Assembly (NCBI GenBank): GCA_030648295.1
Contig: JAUSID010000123.1
Span: 24,923 to 88,922 of the forward strand
Direction: 5' to 3'
Length of the DNA stretch: 64,000 nucleotides
Origin: Opitutaceae bacterium
GTDB taxonomy: Bacteria; Verrucomicrobiota; Verrucomicrobiia; Opitutales; Opitutaceae
Within the stretch, counting starts at the first letter, position 1, and each line of letters opens with the position of its first letter. The translations under genes were made by a program, and so were the position numbers. Below the pieces are notes generated by a model. That model saw nothing but the letters and a program-made list of their open reading frames with translations, was not told the DNA's origin and searched no databases. Positions 27,404-37,300 of the stretch are shown here, piece by piece.

Positions 27404-30313
27404 GTGATCAGGTTGCTCTGCTCCCGCATTCCCTCGTTCGCGGCCCTTGCGCTCGCCCTGCTCGCGCCGGCGGTCGTCCACGCCATCGAGCTCGGCGATC
27501 GTCTCGCCAATCTCGCCACCCGCGCGCAGGTCGGCACGGCCGACAACGTCATGATCGCCGGTTTCGTCGTCAGCGACGGCGCCCCAAAGCGAATCCTCAT
27601 CCGCGCGATCGGCCCCGCGCTCACCGGCTTCGCCGTGACCGGCGCGCTGGCCAATCCCGCGCTCAGCCTTTACGACGCGAAGGGCGTTCTGCTGGGCACG
27701 AACGACGACTGGACCGGCGCCGATGCGTTGGCGATGGCCGGCGCCGGCGCGTTTGCCCTGGCCCCCGGCAGCCGCGACGCGGCGCTGCTGGTCACGCTCG
27801 GACCCGGAGCCTACACCGCCCAGGTGAGCGGCACCGGCGGCACGCTGGGGGTCGCATTGCTCGAAATCTACGACGTCAGCGGCGGAGCGCGCCTGATCAA
27901 TCTTTCCACCCGCGCGTTGGTCGGCGCCGGAGACAACACCCTGATTGCCGGCCTCGTCATCGCCCCCGGCGGCGGAGCCCGGCACCTGCTCCTCCGCGCC
28001 GCGGGCCCGAGCCTCGGCCGGTTCAACGTCCCGGGCGCCAATGCCGACCCGTCGCTCGCCGTATTCGATGGACAAGGACGCCAGCTCGCGGTGAACGACA
28101 ACTGGGACGCGGCCGACGCCGGCATCCAGCTATCGAGCGCGTTTACGCTGGGCGGCGCTTTCCCCTTTGCCGCGGGCAGCAAGGACGCCGCCCTCGAGGT
28201 CGATCTGCCGCCGGGCAGCTTCACCATCCAGGTCAGCGGCACCGGCACCGCCGGCGTCGCCCTGATCGAGGTTTACGATCTGACGCCCCGGCCACCGATT
28301 GGGAACGAGGGCACCTTCTACGTCGCAAGCCTTCGTCCGGCTGCGGCCTCCAGCTCGACCGCCTACGGCACCGCGACGCTTCAACTTTCCGCCGACGAGC
28401 GCTCGGCGTTCGTCAATGTCAACTTCTCGAATCTCACGTCGACGGAGGTCGTCGCCCATCTGGCCATCGACGGCGTATTTGTCTTCGGCCTGCCGCGCGG
28501 CCAGGTCAGCCAGGCCTACTGGACCTTTCGGCCCGCGGGCATCCATGATTCGGCGGACCTGATCACGGCGCTGAAGCAGGGCCGCGTCACCGTCTCGATC
28601 GACACGACGAAATATCCCGCCGGTGAACTCGCCGGCGGCTTCGTGCGCAATCTCGGGGCGATCGTTTTCATTCCGCCGGTCGCGGCGCCCGCGATCGACC
28701 TGGCCACCCTTTCACCGCGCGACGCCGCGCGGTTCCTTACCCAGGCGACCTTCGGCCCGACCGCGGCCGGCATCGCTGATCTGGTCAGGAAGGGTTATGC
28801 CGGCTGGTTCAGCGAACAACTCGCGTATCCACCCACGCCCCACCGCAACGCGACGATGGACGACTTCGCCGCGTCGAACAGCGGCGGCCAGGGGATGCCG
28901 GTGAACGGCGTGTATCCGTATCCCGGCGGGACTCATCGGCAGGCCGCGTGGTGGAAAATCGCCCTGACCGAACCCGATCAGCTGCGACAGCGGGTGGCTT
29001 TCGCCCTGAGCCAGATCTTCGTCGTCTCCGATCAGGATCCCACGATCAACACGTGGCAGGAGGGTGCGGCCAGCTACCAGGATGTGCTGGTCGCAAATGC
29101 CTTCGGCAACTTCCGGGTCCTGCTCGAGCAGGTGACGCTCCATCCGATCATGGGCGTCTACCTCAGCACGATTCGAAACGCGAAGGCCACTTTTGATGCG
29201 CAGGGCGCGCAGCTGAGCTCGGCCAATGAGAACTTCGCCCGTGAAATCATGCAGCTCTTCACCATCGGGCTCAACGAGCTGAACCCCGACGGCACGCTGC
29301 GGCTCGACGCCACCGGCCAGCCGATTCCGACCTACGATCAAGAGACCATCGTCGAAACCTCGAAGGTGTTCACGGGTTGGGGATTCTTCTCGAACGACGT
29401 CAGCCGCAGCTTCCGCACCACCGGCGGCGACAGCCCGCAGGACTGGACCCGGGACATGATCCTATATCCAGATTTTCATGACGACCGGGAGAAGACCATC
29501 ATCGGCGGCCGGGTCCTCCCGGCGGCACAGGGAGGGACCCAGGATCTGAAGGACACACTCGACGCGCTGTTCAACCACGCGAACACCGGCCCGTTCATCG
29601 TCCGCCAGCTGATCCAGCGGCTCGTGGCCAGCAACCCAAGCCCGGGGTACGTCCACCGCGTCGCCCGGGTCTTTGCCGACAACGGCGCCGGCGTCCGCGG
29701 TGATCTCGGCGCGGTCGTGCGCGCGATTCTCCTGGATTACGAGGCTCGCTCGCCCGCCCTGCTGGCGGGCGTGGGCCACGGCAAGCTGAAGGAACCGCTG
29801 CTGCGCGCGACCGCATTCATGCGGGCGTTCGGCGCCGCGTCGGATTCCGGCCGGTTCAACATCGACGCCTACCCCGGGCTGGTGCAGGCGCCGCTGCGCG
29901 CACCGACGGTATTCAATTTCTTCCCACCGGACTACGCCCGCCCCGGCGTGCTGGCCGCCGCCGGACTCGCCTCGCCGGAGTTTCAAATCATGACCGACAC
30001 CAGTGGCATCACGATGCCGAACTTTTTCCACTTCTACATCTACAACCCGAAGCCCGCCCTGCCCACGGCGGACAATCGCGAATCGATCTATTTGCAGCCC
30101 GACTCGCTCGTGACGCTCGCCCGCACGCCGCAGCCGCTGCTCGATCAACTCAACCTGCTGTTCTGCGCCGGCGCGATGTCGGCGGCCACGAACAACCGCA
30201 TCGTCACCGCGCTGGAGGCGATGCCCGCCACGAGCATGGCGGACGATATCGAGCGCGTCCACGCCGCCATCTACCTCGTCGTCAATTCACCCGACGGCGC
30301 GATCCAGCAGTAG
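27404..30313 (+). CDS. exported DUF1800 protein with beta-sandwich repeats and CHRD-like domain
   Basis: 969 residues. The start GTG 27404 gives a signal peptide (VIRLLCSRIPSFAALALALL, cleaved after VVHA). Two similar 120-residue units follow at about 34-290: LANLATRAQVGTADNVMIAG and LINLSTRALVGAGDNTLIAG mark their starts. A CHRD-like domain follows (GTFYVASLRPAAASSSTAYG to about 430). DUF1800 then runs from LSPRDAARFLTQATFGPTAA (about 436) to the end, with ASNENFAREIMQLFTIGLNEL-like content (SSANENFAREIMQLFTIGL). DUF1800 proteins are exported and occur together with DUF1501 partners, as here; their function is unknown. It should be extracytoplasmic. Confidence 0.88.
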   Translation: MIRLLCSRIPSFAALALALLAPAVVHAIELGDRLANLATRAQVGTADNVMIAGFVVSDGAPKRILIRAIGPALTGFAVTGALANPALSLYDAKGVLLGTNDDWTGADALAMAGAGAFALAPGSRDAALLVTLGPGAYTAQVSGTGGTLGVALLEIYDVSGGARLINLSTRALVGAGDNTLIAGLVIAPGGGARHLLLRAAGPSLGRFNVPGANADPSLAVFDGQGRQLAVNDNWDAADAGIQLSSAFTLGGAFPFAAGSKDAALEVDLPPGSFTIQVSGTGTAGVALIEVYDLTPRPPIGNEGTFYVASLRPAAASSSTAYGTATLQLSADERSAFVNVNFSNLTSTEVVAHLAIDGVFVFGLPRGQVSQAYWTFRPAGIHDSADLITALKQGRVTVSIDTTKYPAGELAGGFVRNLGAIVFIPPVAAPAIDLATLSPRDAARFLTQATFGPTAAGIADLVRKGYAGWFSEQLAYPPTPHRNATMDDFAASNSGGQGMPVNGVYPYPGGTHRQAAWWKIALTEPDQLRQRVAFALSQIFVVSDQDPTINTWQEGAASYQDVLVANAFGNFRVLLEQVTLHPIMGVYLSTIRNAKATFDAQGAQLSSANENFAREIMQLFTIGLNELNPDGTLRLDATGQPIPTYDQETIVETSKVFTGWGFFSNDVSRSFRTTGGDSPQDWTRDMILYPDFHDDREKTIIGGRVLPAAQGGTQDLKDTLDALFNHANTGPFIVRQLIQRLVASNPSPGYVHRVARVFADNGAGVRGDLGAVVRAILLDYEARSPALLAGVGHGKLKEPLLRATAFMRAFGAASDSGRFNIDAYPGLVQAPLRAPTVFNFFPPDYARPGVLAAAGLASPEFQIMTDTSGITMPNFFHFYIYNPKPALPTADNRESIYLQPDSLVTLARTPQPLLDQLNLLFCAGAMSAATNNRIVTALEAMPATSMADDIERVHAAIYLVVNSPDGAIQQ

Positions 30314-30320
30314 CGAAACG

Positions 30321-30422
30321 GTTTTGGGTCTTGGGTTTTGAGTTTTGAGTTCCAAGCCCATCCCAAGAAACCCCGGCGGGGCGCCGCACCGAACCCAAAA
30401 CCCAAAACGCAAAACCCAAAAC
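30321..30422. repeat. 32-nt near-perfect inverted repeat between DUF1800 and DUF1501 genes
   Basis: The left arm at 30321-30352 begins GTTTTGGGTCTTGGGTTTTG; the right arm at 30391-30422 ends GCAAAACCCAAAAC. Reverse-complementing the right arm matches the left at 28 of 32 positions, with a 38-nt GC-rich loop. The arms consist of iterated TTTTGRG units. The element lies wholly between the two coding regions, and the downstream start codon is nine bases beyond the right arm. It could be a dispersed repeat, an mRNA stabiliser or an attenuator. Confidence 0.75.
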
Positions 30423-30431
30423 CTTTCTCTC

Positions 30432-31841
30432 ATGATTAATTCCCGCCGCAAATTCCTCGGCCAATGCTGCGCCGCCGTCGGCACCACCGGCATGCTGTCC
30501 GCGCTGGCCCAACTGCGGCTGCTCGGCGCGATGGCGAGCCCCGCCAATGGCCCGCTTGTGCCCGCGACGGCCGGTGCGCTTCCCGACGACTTCAAGGCGC
30601 TGGTGTGTCTCTTTCTCGCCGGGGGCAACGATGCCAACAACATTGTCATCCCGATCGACCCCACGGGCTACCGCGCCTACACGACCGGCCGCGGCGCCCT
30701 CGCGCTCCCGTTGAGCCGTGCGCTCACCATCAGCCCACGGACTTCCGACGGCCACGCCTACGGCCTCCATCCCGCGATGCCGGAACTGCAGTCGCTGTTC
30801 GGCGAGGGAAAATTCGCCGTGCTCGCCAATGTCGGGACGCTCGTCGCCCCGACGACCAAGGCCCAGTACACCGCCCGTTCGGTTCCACTGCCGCCGCAGC
30901 TTTTCTCCCACAGCGACCAGCAGGTCCAATGGCAAAGCAGCGTGCCGGACCAGATCTTCTCGACCGGCTGGGGCGGCCGGCTCGCCGATCTCACGAACGC
31001 GTTCAACGCGAACAACGCCGTTTCGATGTCAATGACGCTGGACGGCGACAACTCGTTCCAAGTGGGCCAGGAGGTCGTCCAGTTCGCGGTGAACCCGGGC
31101 GGCGCCATCGTACTGACCGGCACCGCCACGGCGTCCAATCACATCCGCACCCAGGCGCTGAACGATCTCATGACGGCGGCGAACGACAATCTCTTCAAGA
31201 CGGCCTTCGGCGGCCTCACCCGCGCGGCGATCACCAACAGCGAATCGATTTCCAGCTTTCTCACCGGTGCGCCCCCATTCAACACCGCCTTTCCCGCGAC
31301 GAACCTGGGCCAGCAACTGCGCACGATTGCGCGCCTGATCGCCGCCGCCCCGCAGCTGAATCTCAAGCGGCAGGTTTTCTTCGCCCGCATGGGCGGCTAC
31401 GATCTCCACAACGGACAAATCGACGCGTCGAACTCCACCATCGGCGCGCACACCAATCTCCTCACCGACGTCAGCCAGTCGCTCAGCGCTTTCTATCGCG
31501 CCACGGTCGAGCTCGGTTGTGCCGAAAAGGTGACGACGTTCACCGCGTCGGATTTCGGCCGGGCCTTCAGCACGAACGGCGACGGCTCCGATCACGGCTG
31601 GGGCAGCCATCACTTCATCGTCGGCGGCGCGGTCCGCGGCGGCGACATCTACGGCCGGATGCCGGAGTGGGCCATCGACGGCCCGGACGACACGGGCCAT
31701 GGCCGCTGGATCCCGACGTCCAGCGTTGATGAATACAGCGCCACGCTCGCGAGCTGGTTCGGTGTCAGCGCGACGAACCTGCCGCTCGTACTCCCGAACA
31801 TCGGCCGCTTCGCCCGGGCCAATCTTGGTTTCCTCGGCTGA
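30432..31841 (+). CDS. Tat-exported DUF1501 protein
   Basis: 469 residues. The N-terminus MINSRRKFLGQCCAAVGTTG contains the twin-arginine motif SRRKFLG, so it should be exported folded by the Tat system. DUF1501 content is clear: LVCLFLAGGNDANNIVIPID, the HPAMPELQSLFGEGKFAVLANVG region in part, RQVFFARMGGYDLHNGQ and VTTFTASDFGRAFSTNGDGSDHGWG. The family is related to alkaline-phosphatase-fold sulfatases, and the His/Asp residues in SDHGWGSHH may bind metal. DUF1501 genes usually accompany DUF1800 genes, as here; the joint role is not established. The 32-nt inverted repeat lies just upstream. Confidence 0.9.
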   Translation: MINSRRKFLGQCCAAVGTTGMLSALAQLRLLGAMASPANGPLVPATAGALPDDFKALVCLFLAGGNDANNIVIPIDPTGYRAYTTGRGALALPLSRALTISPRTSDGHAYGLHPAMPELQSLFGEGKFAVLANVGTLVAPTTKAQYTARSVPLPPQLFSHSDQQVQWQSSVPDQIFSTGWGGRLADLTNAFNANNAVSMSMTLDGDNSFQVGQEVVQFAVNPGGAIVLTGTATASNHIRTQALNDLMTAANDNLFKTAFGGLTRAAITNSESISSFLTGAPPFNTAFPATNLGQQLRTIARLIAAAPQLNLKRQVFFARMGGYDLHNGQIDASNSTIGAHTNLLTDVSQSLSAFYRATVELGCAEKVTTFTASDFGRAFSTNGDGSDHGWGSHHFIVGGAVRGGDIYGRMPEWAIDGPDDTGHGRWIPTSSVDEYSATLASWFGVSATNLPLVLPNIGRFARANLGFLG

Positions 31842-31939
31842 GCACCACCCACGCTTCAGATGGCACCAATCGGCAAAAGTGCGGGAGCGGTGAAATCGCC
31901 TGCCCGCAGGCTCCTGCCAGAACACACGTTCAGCTGCTC

Positions 31940-34900
31940 GTGAATTCGGACCGATACCAACGCGCGCTCCTCGCCCCGCTACTGCTCGCGCTCTGCCTCG
32001 CCCGCGCCAGCGAGATCGACTATCTCAATCTCACGCTGCCCCTGGTGGGCGACCACGTGCTGCACGTGATCAGCCCGACCTGTCTCGAGTTGAAACGGAT
32101 CAACTCGAAACCCTCCACGGTGTCGCCGGTGGATAGTTGGGATTTCGTGGATGCCGACAGCGTCTTTCACGCTCCGCCGTTGTCGCAGTTCGCCGTCACC
32201 GTCGATGGCATTTCGGCCACGGTCACCGCCGTCGGCTTCAAACGCCGCCCCTTTTACGCGCCGATGTTGATTCGCGACCTGCGGATCGAAAACAGCCTCT
32301 ATCTGCAGCTCTCCGCTCCGATCGCCGACGGACAGGTCGTGGTGGTGACAAATCCAGACGCCCAGCTTTGGGCGGCGACTGACAGCTATACGGCGACGAC
32401 CGACCCGCTGCGCTACAGCCCGGCGATTCACGTGAATCAGGAAGGCTATGTCCCCGGTCTGCCGAAGAAGGCCATGATCGGTTACTACCTCGGCGATCTC
32501 GGCGAGCTGAACGTCTCCGCATCGCTCCGCTTCACGATCGTCACGGCGGGCACCGGCGCGCTCGTCTATGACGGGGCGCTCACCCTGCGGCCGGACATCG
32601 GCTATCTCTCCCTGCCCACGCCCTACCAAAAAGTCGTCGAGGCCGATTTCACCAGCGTCACTGCGCCCGGCGACTACCAGCTCGTCGTGCCCGGCCTCGG
32701 CGCCTCGCTGCCATTCGCGATCGCCGAGGGCGTGGCGATGAGTTTCCTGCGCACCTACGCGCTCGGACTTTATCAGCAGCGCTGCGGCACGGACAATGTC
32801 ATGCCGTTCACGCGCTTCGTGCATGGCGCGTGTCATGTCGTCGCCGCGCAGGTGCCGTCGCCTCAGGCCGACTTTCTGTTCACGTGGTCCACGATCTCGG
32901 GCAAGAATGGAGATTTCGCGACCAATCCGCGACACACCGCGCCGCAGCTCGCTGGCGAGGCCGCCCAGCTCTATCCGTTCGTGAACAAGGGCGCGATCGA
33001 CGTGTCGGGCGGTCATCACGACGCCGGCGATTACAGCAAATACACGATCAACAGCGCCGCGCTGGCGCATCTGTTGATGTTTACCGCCGATGCGATCCCT
33101 GGGGCGGGCGCGCTGGACAACCTCGGCCTGCCGCAAAGCGGCGATGGCATCAGCGACATCCTGCAGGAGGCAAAACAGGAGGCGGACTATATCGCGAAGC
33201 TGCAGGATGCCGACGGCGGCTTCTACTTCATCGTTTACCCAAAGACGCGCGAATATGAGTCCAACGTCCTGCCGGAGAACGGCGACGCCCAGGTCGTCTG
33301 GCCGAAAAACACCGCCGCCACCGCCGCCGCCGTCGCGACGCTCGCGCAAGTCGCCTCCTCGCCGGGATTCAAAGCCGCCTATCCCACGGTCGCGGCGCTT
33401 TACCTGAAAAAGGCGAAACTCGGCTGGCAGTTTCTGGTCAACGCCATCGCGGCCCGCGGCAAGGACGGCTCGTACCAGAAGATCACCTTTTACGGCGACA
33501 ACTACATGCACGACGACGAGCTCGCCTGGGCGGCGTGCGAGATGTTTGTCGCGACGGGCGAAGCCCAGTATCGGGATAAGCTGTTCGCGTGGTTTCCGGA
33601 TCCCGGCGCCACCACCACGTTTCGCTGGGGCTGGTGGCGGATGTCCGAATCGTGGGGCAACGCGATCCGCAGCTACGCCTTCGCCGTCCGCACCGGCCGG
33701 CTCCAGGCCAGCCAGCTCGACCCCGCCTATCTGGCCAAGTGCGAAGCGCAAATCGTCGCCGCCGGCAATGACGCCCTGCGCTGGTCGGGCCAGAATTCCT
33801 ACGCGAGCAGTTTCCCCGAGGAGACGAAGCGTGTCCTTTCCGCCGGTTGGTATTTCTCGCTCGATCAGGCTTCGGACATGGCGACCGCCCACCAGATCGC
33901 TCCGCAGGCGACCTACCTCGACGCCCTGGTCGGCAACATGAATTACGAAGGCGGCACGAATCCGGTCAACGTCACCTACCTCACCGGCCTCGGCCGGAAA
34001 CGACAGCGCGAAATCGTGAGCCAGTATGCGCTGAATGACCGCCGCGTGCTGCCGCCCACGGGCATCCCGCTCGGCAATATCCAGACCACGTTCGCGTTCC
34101 TCGACCCCTACGGCAGCGAGCTCGGGGCCCTCGTGTTCCCTTCGGACGGCGCGTCGGTCGCGCCGTATGAATTCTACGACCGCTGGGCGGACAGCTTCAA
34201 TGTCACGACCGAATATATCGCGGTGAACCAGGCGCGGAGCCTCCTCGCGCTCAGCGTGCTCGCGACGCGGACGACCACGACGTCGCAGGTCTGGCGTTCC
34301 GGCGTCGCGCAGATTACGGCGCCGGCGACCGTCGCGCTGTTGGACGCGCCAGTCACGCTCACCGTGCAGGCGCCGGGTTTCGATCTCACGGACGCGCGCA
34401 TCGTGTGGGAGGCGCGCGACCAGGAACCGGCGTTCGGATCGACTTACACCATCTCGCCGAAGAACAACGGCCCGCAGTGGGTAGAAGCTGAAATCGCCCT
34501 GGCCGACGGCCGGCGCGTGTTCGCCCTGAATTCCTTCAACGCGAACAGCACGGTCGTGAACTGGGTCGATGGCGCCGTGCCGGCCGGCGGAGGGCTGAAC
34601 GCTTCGGGCGGCGATGCCTGGACCTGGGTCACGCCCAGCCCCGCGGCGCCTTCCGGCCACCTCACGCATCAATCCAATATCGCGACCGTTGATGTCCCTG
34701 AACATGCGCACTGGTTCACCGGTGCCACCGCGACGCTCCACGTCGGCCTCGGCGACGAGATGTTCGCGTGGGTTTATCTTGATCCGCGCAACCCGCCCAC
34801 GGAAGTGATGCTCACGTGGAATGACGGTTCCGAGGAACACCGCGCTTACTGGGGCGCCAACAGTATCTTGTGGGGCACCAACAACTCCCCCGGTCGCTAC

Positions 34901-37294
34901 TACGTGGGTGCGCTGCCGGCCACCGGACAATGGCTGCGCCTGAGCGTGCCGGCGAGTGCGGTCGGGCTCGAAGGGAGCACGGTGACGGGCATGGGTTTCG
35001 CCCTCTACGGCGGTCGCGCCACCTGGGACACCGCCGGCATCGCGACCGCGGTCGAGCCCGCGACCGCGCCGGCGATCACGACCCAGCCGCAGCCGCAGGT
35101 CACCACCATCGGGGCGGGCGCCACCTTCAGCGTTGTCGCGACCGGCACGGCGCCGTTGGCGTATCAATGGTCGAGATACGCCACGACGCTGGCGGGCGCG
35201 ACCGGCGCATCGCTGGCGCTGACGAACGTGCAGGCCACGGATGCCGGCAGCTACAGCGTCGTGGTGGCCAATGCCGTCGGTGCCGCGTCGTCGGAAGCCG
35301 CCATCCTGACGGTGAATCCAGGGGCGGGCGCGCCAACCATCTCGGTGCAGCCGCAGTCACAGGCGGTGACTGCCGGTGCGAGTGCGACGTTCACCGTGTC
35401 CGCGAGCGGCACGGCTCCCCTCGGCTACCAGTGGAAACGGAACGGCTTCGCCATCTCGGGTGCGACTTCCGCCAGTTACACGTTCACGCTGGCCGCACCC
35501 GGGCGTGACAACGGCTGGTATCAGGCCGTCGTCACCAACAGCAGCGGCACGGCCACGAGCGCTGCCGCGTTCATCAACATTTCGATCGTAACGACGCAAA
35601 TCGTCGGCTGGGGGCGAAACGCCGAAGGCGAAGCCACCGTGCCGGCCGGCTTGAACGATGCCGTGGCCGTCGCCGCGGGCGGCGCGCACGCGGTGGCATT
35701 GAAGGCGAATGGCACCGTCGTCGCCTGGGGCCGGAACACCGAGGGCCAAGCCACGGTGCCCACGGGCTTGAACAACGTGGTCGGCCTCGCCGCCGGGCTC
35801 GCGCACACTGTCGGGTTGAAGAGCGACGGCACCGTGGTGGCGTGGGGTGCAAACGCCCAGGGCCAGTCAACGGTGCCCGGCGGATTGGGAAACGTCGTGA
35901 GTGTGGCCGCGGGAAATTATCACAGCATCGCGCTCCGGGGCGACGGCACCGTCGTCGCCTGGGGCGACAATCGCTCCGGCGCGATCGCGCTCCCCGCGGC
36001 CCTGGCCGGCGTCATCGGCATCGCCGCGGGCGGCGCGCACACGGTCGCGTTGAAGAGTGGTGGCACGGTGATCGCCTGGGGCTACAATGGGTCCGGACAG
36101 ACCACCGTGCCGAGCGCATTGACGAATGTCCTCAGCATCGCCGCTGGTTATTACCACACCGTGGCGTTGAAGTCCGACGGCACCGTTGTAGCGTGGGGCT
36201 GGAACGGATACGGCCAGACGACCGTGCCCGCCGGCTTGGGCGCGGTCGCCGGCATCGCCGCGGGCGGCAGCCACTCCGCCGCACTGAAAAGCAACGGCAC
36301 CGTCGTCGCGTGGGGCGACAATACTTTCGGCCAGGCCGCCGTGCCGACCGGCCTGACCCAGGTTTTCCGCGTCGCCGCGGGCGGCGATCACACGCTTGCC
36401 CTGCGTGACGCGCGCGTGCTGCCGGCATTCTCCACGCCACCTGCAACTCAGTCCGTTCTTGCCGGGGAGCCGGTGACGTTTTCGGCCATCGCCACCGGCA
36501 CACCCGCGCCGACCTTGCAGTGGCGCAAGGGCGGCGTCGCGATCGGCGGCGCGACGAACACGAGCTACGCCATCGCGGTCACCGTGGTGGCCGACTCGGG
36601 CAGCTACGATGTGGTCGCGACGAATTCGGCCGGCACCGGCAACAGCGCGGTCGCGACGCTGACGGTTGGGAAGATCACGTCGACCGTCGCGTGGACGGCG
36701 CCGGCGGCGATCGTCTATGGCGTGGCGCTTTCCGCGACGCAGCTCAACGCCACGGCCACCGTGCCCGGCACGTTTGTCTACAATCCGGTTGCCGGCACCG
36801 TGCTCGGCGCGGGCGCGGGCCAGGCACTCGCGGTGACGTTTACTCCAACCGATGCCGCGAACTACAGCACGGCGACGGGCGCGACCACCATCTCCGTGTC
36901 GCCTAATTTCGCCTCGTGGAAGCTGGGGAAGTTCACCAGCGCGGAACTCTCCGATGCAACGAAGAGCGGGCCCGACGCCGTGTACGGGCTCGATGGCGTC
37001 ACCAATCGAACCAAATACGCGCTCGGCCTGGAGCCGAACGTCAACTCGGAGTCCGGGCTGCCGCAGTTGTCCGTGGCCGGTGCCGAGTTCGTCTACACCT
37101 ACAACCGGCTGGCCGTTTGCCCGGATGTCACCTACACGGTGCAGGTCTCCACCGACCTCGTCACGTGGACGACCTCCGGCGTGACGCATGAACTGGTTCA
37201 GGTCGTTGGTGCCACGCAGACGTGGCGAGGGCGCTACACCATCGGGGTGAACGCCAAGCTATTTCTCCGCCTCTCGCTCGCATTCACCCCCTGA
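31940..37294 (+). CDS. giant secreted GH9 glycosidase with Ig, RCC1 and MBG modules
   Basis: 1784 residues from GTG 31940, with a signal peptide ending near ARAS. Modules in order: N-terminal region; CelD-type Ig-like domain (AIHVNQEGYVPGLPKKAMIG, about 160-265); GH9 catalytic domain (about 267-775); a carbohydrate-binding-like region (about 790-1040); two Ig-like domains (about 1047-1215); seven RCC1 blades (about 1221-1492); an Ig-like domain (about 1497-1576); an MBG-type domain (about 1578-1655); a C-terminal module (about 1656-1784). In GH9 the DAGDY motif supplies the nucleophile-side aspartates Asp361 and Asp364. Glu758 in TEYIAVNQA aligns with the proton donor of the usual NEVTIDWNA. 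GH9 enzymes cleave beta-glucans such as cellulose or xyloglucan. Coupling a seven-bladed RCC1 propeller to GH9 is unusual. Confidence 0.88.
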   Translation: MNSDRYQRALLAPLLLALCLARASEIDYLNLTLPLVGDHVLHVISPTCLELKRINSKPSTVSPVDSWDFVDADSVFHAPPLSQFAVTVDGISATVTAVGFKRRPFYAPMLIRDLRIENSLYLQLSAPIADGQVVVVTNPDAQLWAATDSYTATTDPLRYSPAIHVNQEGYVPGLPKKAMIGYYLGDLGELNVSASLRFTIVTAGTGALVYDGALTLRPDIGYLSLPTPYQKVVEADFTSVTAPGDYQLVVPGLGASLPFAIAEGVAMSFLRTYALGLYQQRCGTDNVMPFTRFVHGACHVVAAQVPSPQADFLFTWSTISGKNGDFATNPRHTAPQLAGEAAQLYPFVNKGAIDVSGGHHDAGDYSKYTINSAALAHLLMFTADAIPGAGALDNLGLPQSGDGISDILQEAKQEADYIAKLQDADGGFYFIVYPKTREYESNVLPENGDAQVVWPKNTAATAAAVATLAQVASSPGFKAAYPTVAALYLKKAKLGWQFLVNAIAARGKDGSYQKITFYGDNYMHDDELAWAACEMFVATGEAQYRDKLFAWFPDPGATTTFRWGWWRMSESWGNAIRSYAFAVRTGRLQASQLDPAYLAKCEAQIVAAGNDALRWSGQNSYASSFPEETKRVLSAGWYFSLDQASDMATAHQIAPQATYLDALVGNMNYEGGTNPVNVTYLTGLGRKRQREIVSQYALNDRRVLPPTGIPLGNIQTTFAFLDPYGSELGALVFPSDGASVAPYEFYDRWADSFNVTTEYIAVNQARSLLALSVLATRTTTTSQVWRSGVAQITAPATVALLDAPVTLTVQAPGFDLTDARIVWEARDQEPAFGSTYTISPKNNGPQWVEAEIALADGRRVFALNSFNANSTVVNWVDGAVPAGGGLNASGGDAWTWVTPSPAAPSGHLTHQSNIATVDVPEHAHWFTGATATLHVGLGDEMFAWVYLDPRNPPTEVMLTWNDGSEEHRAYWGANSILWGTNNSPGRYYVGALPATGQWLRLSVPASAVGLEGSTVTGMGFALYGGRATWDTAGIATAVEPATAPAITTQPQPQVTTIGAGATFSVVATGTAPLAYQWSRYATTLAGATGASLALTNVQATDAGSYSVVVANAVGAASSEAAILTVNPGAGAPTISVQPQSQAVTAGASATFTVSASGTAPLGYQWKRNGFAISGATSASYTFTLAAPGRDNGWYQAVVTNSSGTATSAAAFINISIVTTQIVGWGRNAEGEATVPAGLNDAVAVAAGGAHAVALKANGTVVAWGRNTEGQATVPTGLNNVVGLAAGLAHTVGLKSDGTVVAWGANAQGQSTVPGGLGNVVSVAAGNYHSIALRGDGTVVAWGDNRSGAIALPAALAGVIGIAAGGAHTVALKSGGTVIAWGYNGSGQTTVPSALTNVLSIAAGYYHTVALKSDGTVVAWGWNGYGQTTVPAGLGAVAGIAAGGSHSAALKSNGTVVAWGDNTFGQAAVPTGLTQVFRVAAGGDHTLALRDARVLPAFSTPPATQSVLAGEPVTFSAIATGTPAPTLQWRKGGVAIGGATNTSYAIAVTVVADSGSYDVVATNSAGTGNSAVATLTVGKITSTVAWTAPAAIVYGVALSATQLNATATVPGTFVYNPVAGTVLGAGAGQALAVTFTPTDAANYSTATGATTISVSPNFASWKLGKFTSAELSDATKSGPDAVYGLDGVTNRTKYALGLEPNVNSESGLPQLSVAGAEFVYTYNRLAVCPDVTYTVQVSTDLVTWTTSGVTHELVQVVGATQTWRGRYTIGVNAKLFLRLSLAFTP
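35600..36415 (+). repeat. seven RCC1-type tandem repeats, 117-nt period
   Basis: Within the GH9 protein, units of 39 residues repeat with the pattern N-G-T-V-V-A-W-G-x-N-x-x-G-Q-x-T-V-P-x-G-L then V-x-x-V-A-A-G-x-x-H-x-V-A-L-K. The phrase ggcaccgtcgtcgcctgggg recurs with small changes at a spacing of about 117 bases. Seven units fit one closed beta-propeller. High DNA similarity between units suggests recent expansion or gene conversion. Confidence 0.85.
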
Positions 37295-37300
37295 CCATGA

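Noticed and set aside
31979..35167. 1062-codon open frame on the minus strand
   Set aside because: It lies wholly antisense to the GH9 gene, whose modules and motifs are clear. The frame is Arg/Ala/Gly-rich with no recognisable domain, as expected from strong GC3 bias on the other strand.
35600..36415. CRISPR-like regularity of repeats
   Set aside because: The 117-bp units are fully coding, lack unique spacers and correspond to RCC1 protein repeats. No CRISPR array or cas gene is seen in the window.
35867..37189. 440-codon minus-strand frame with repeats
   Set aside because: Antisense to the RCC1 repeats; its periodicity just mirrors them.
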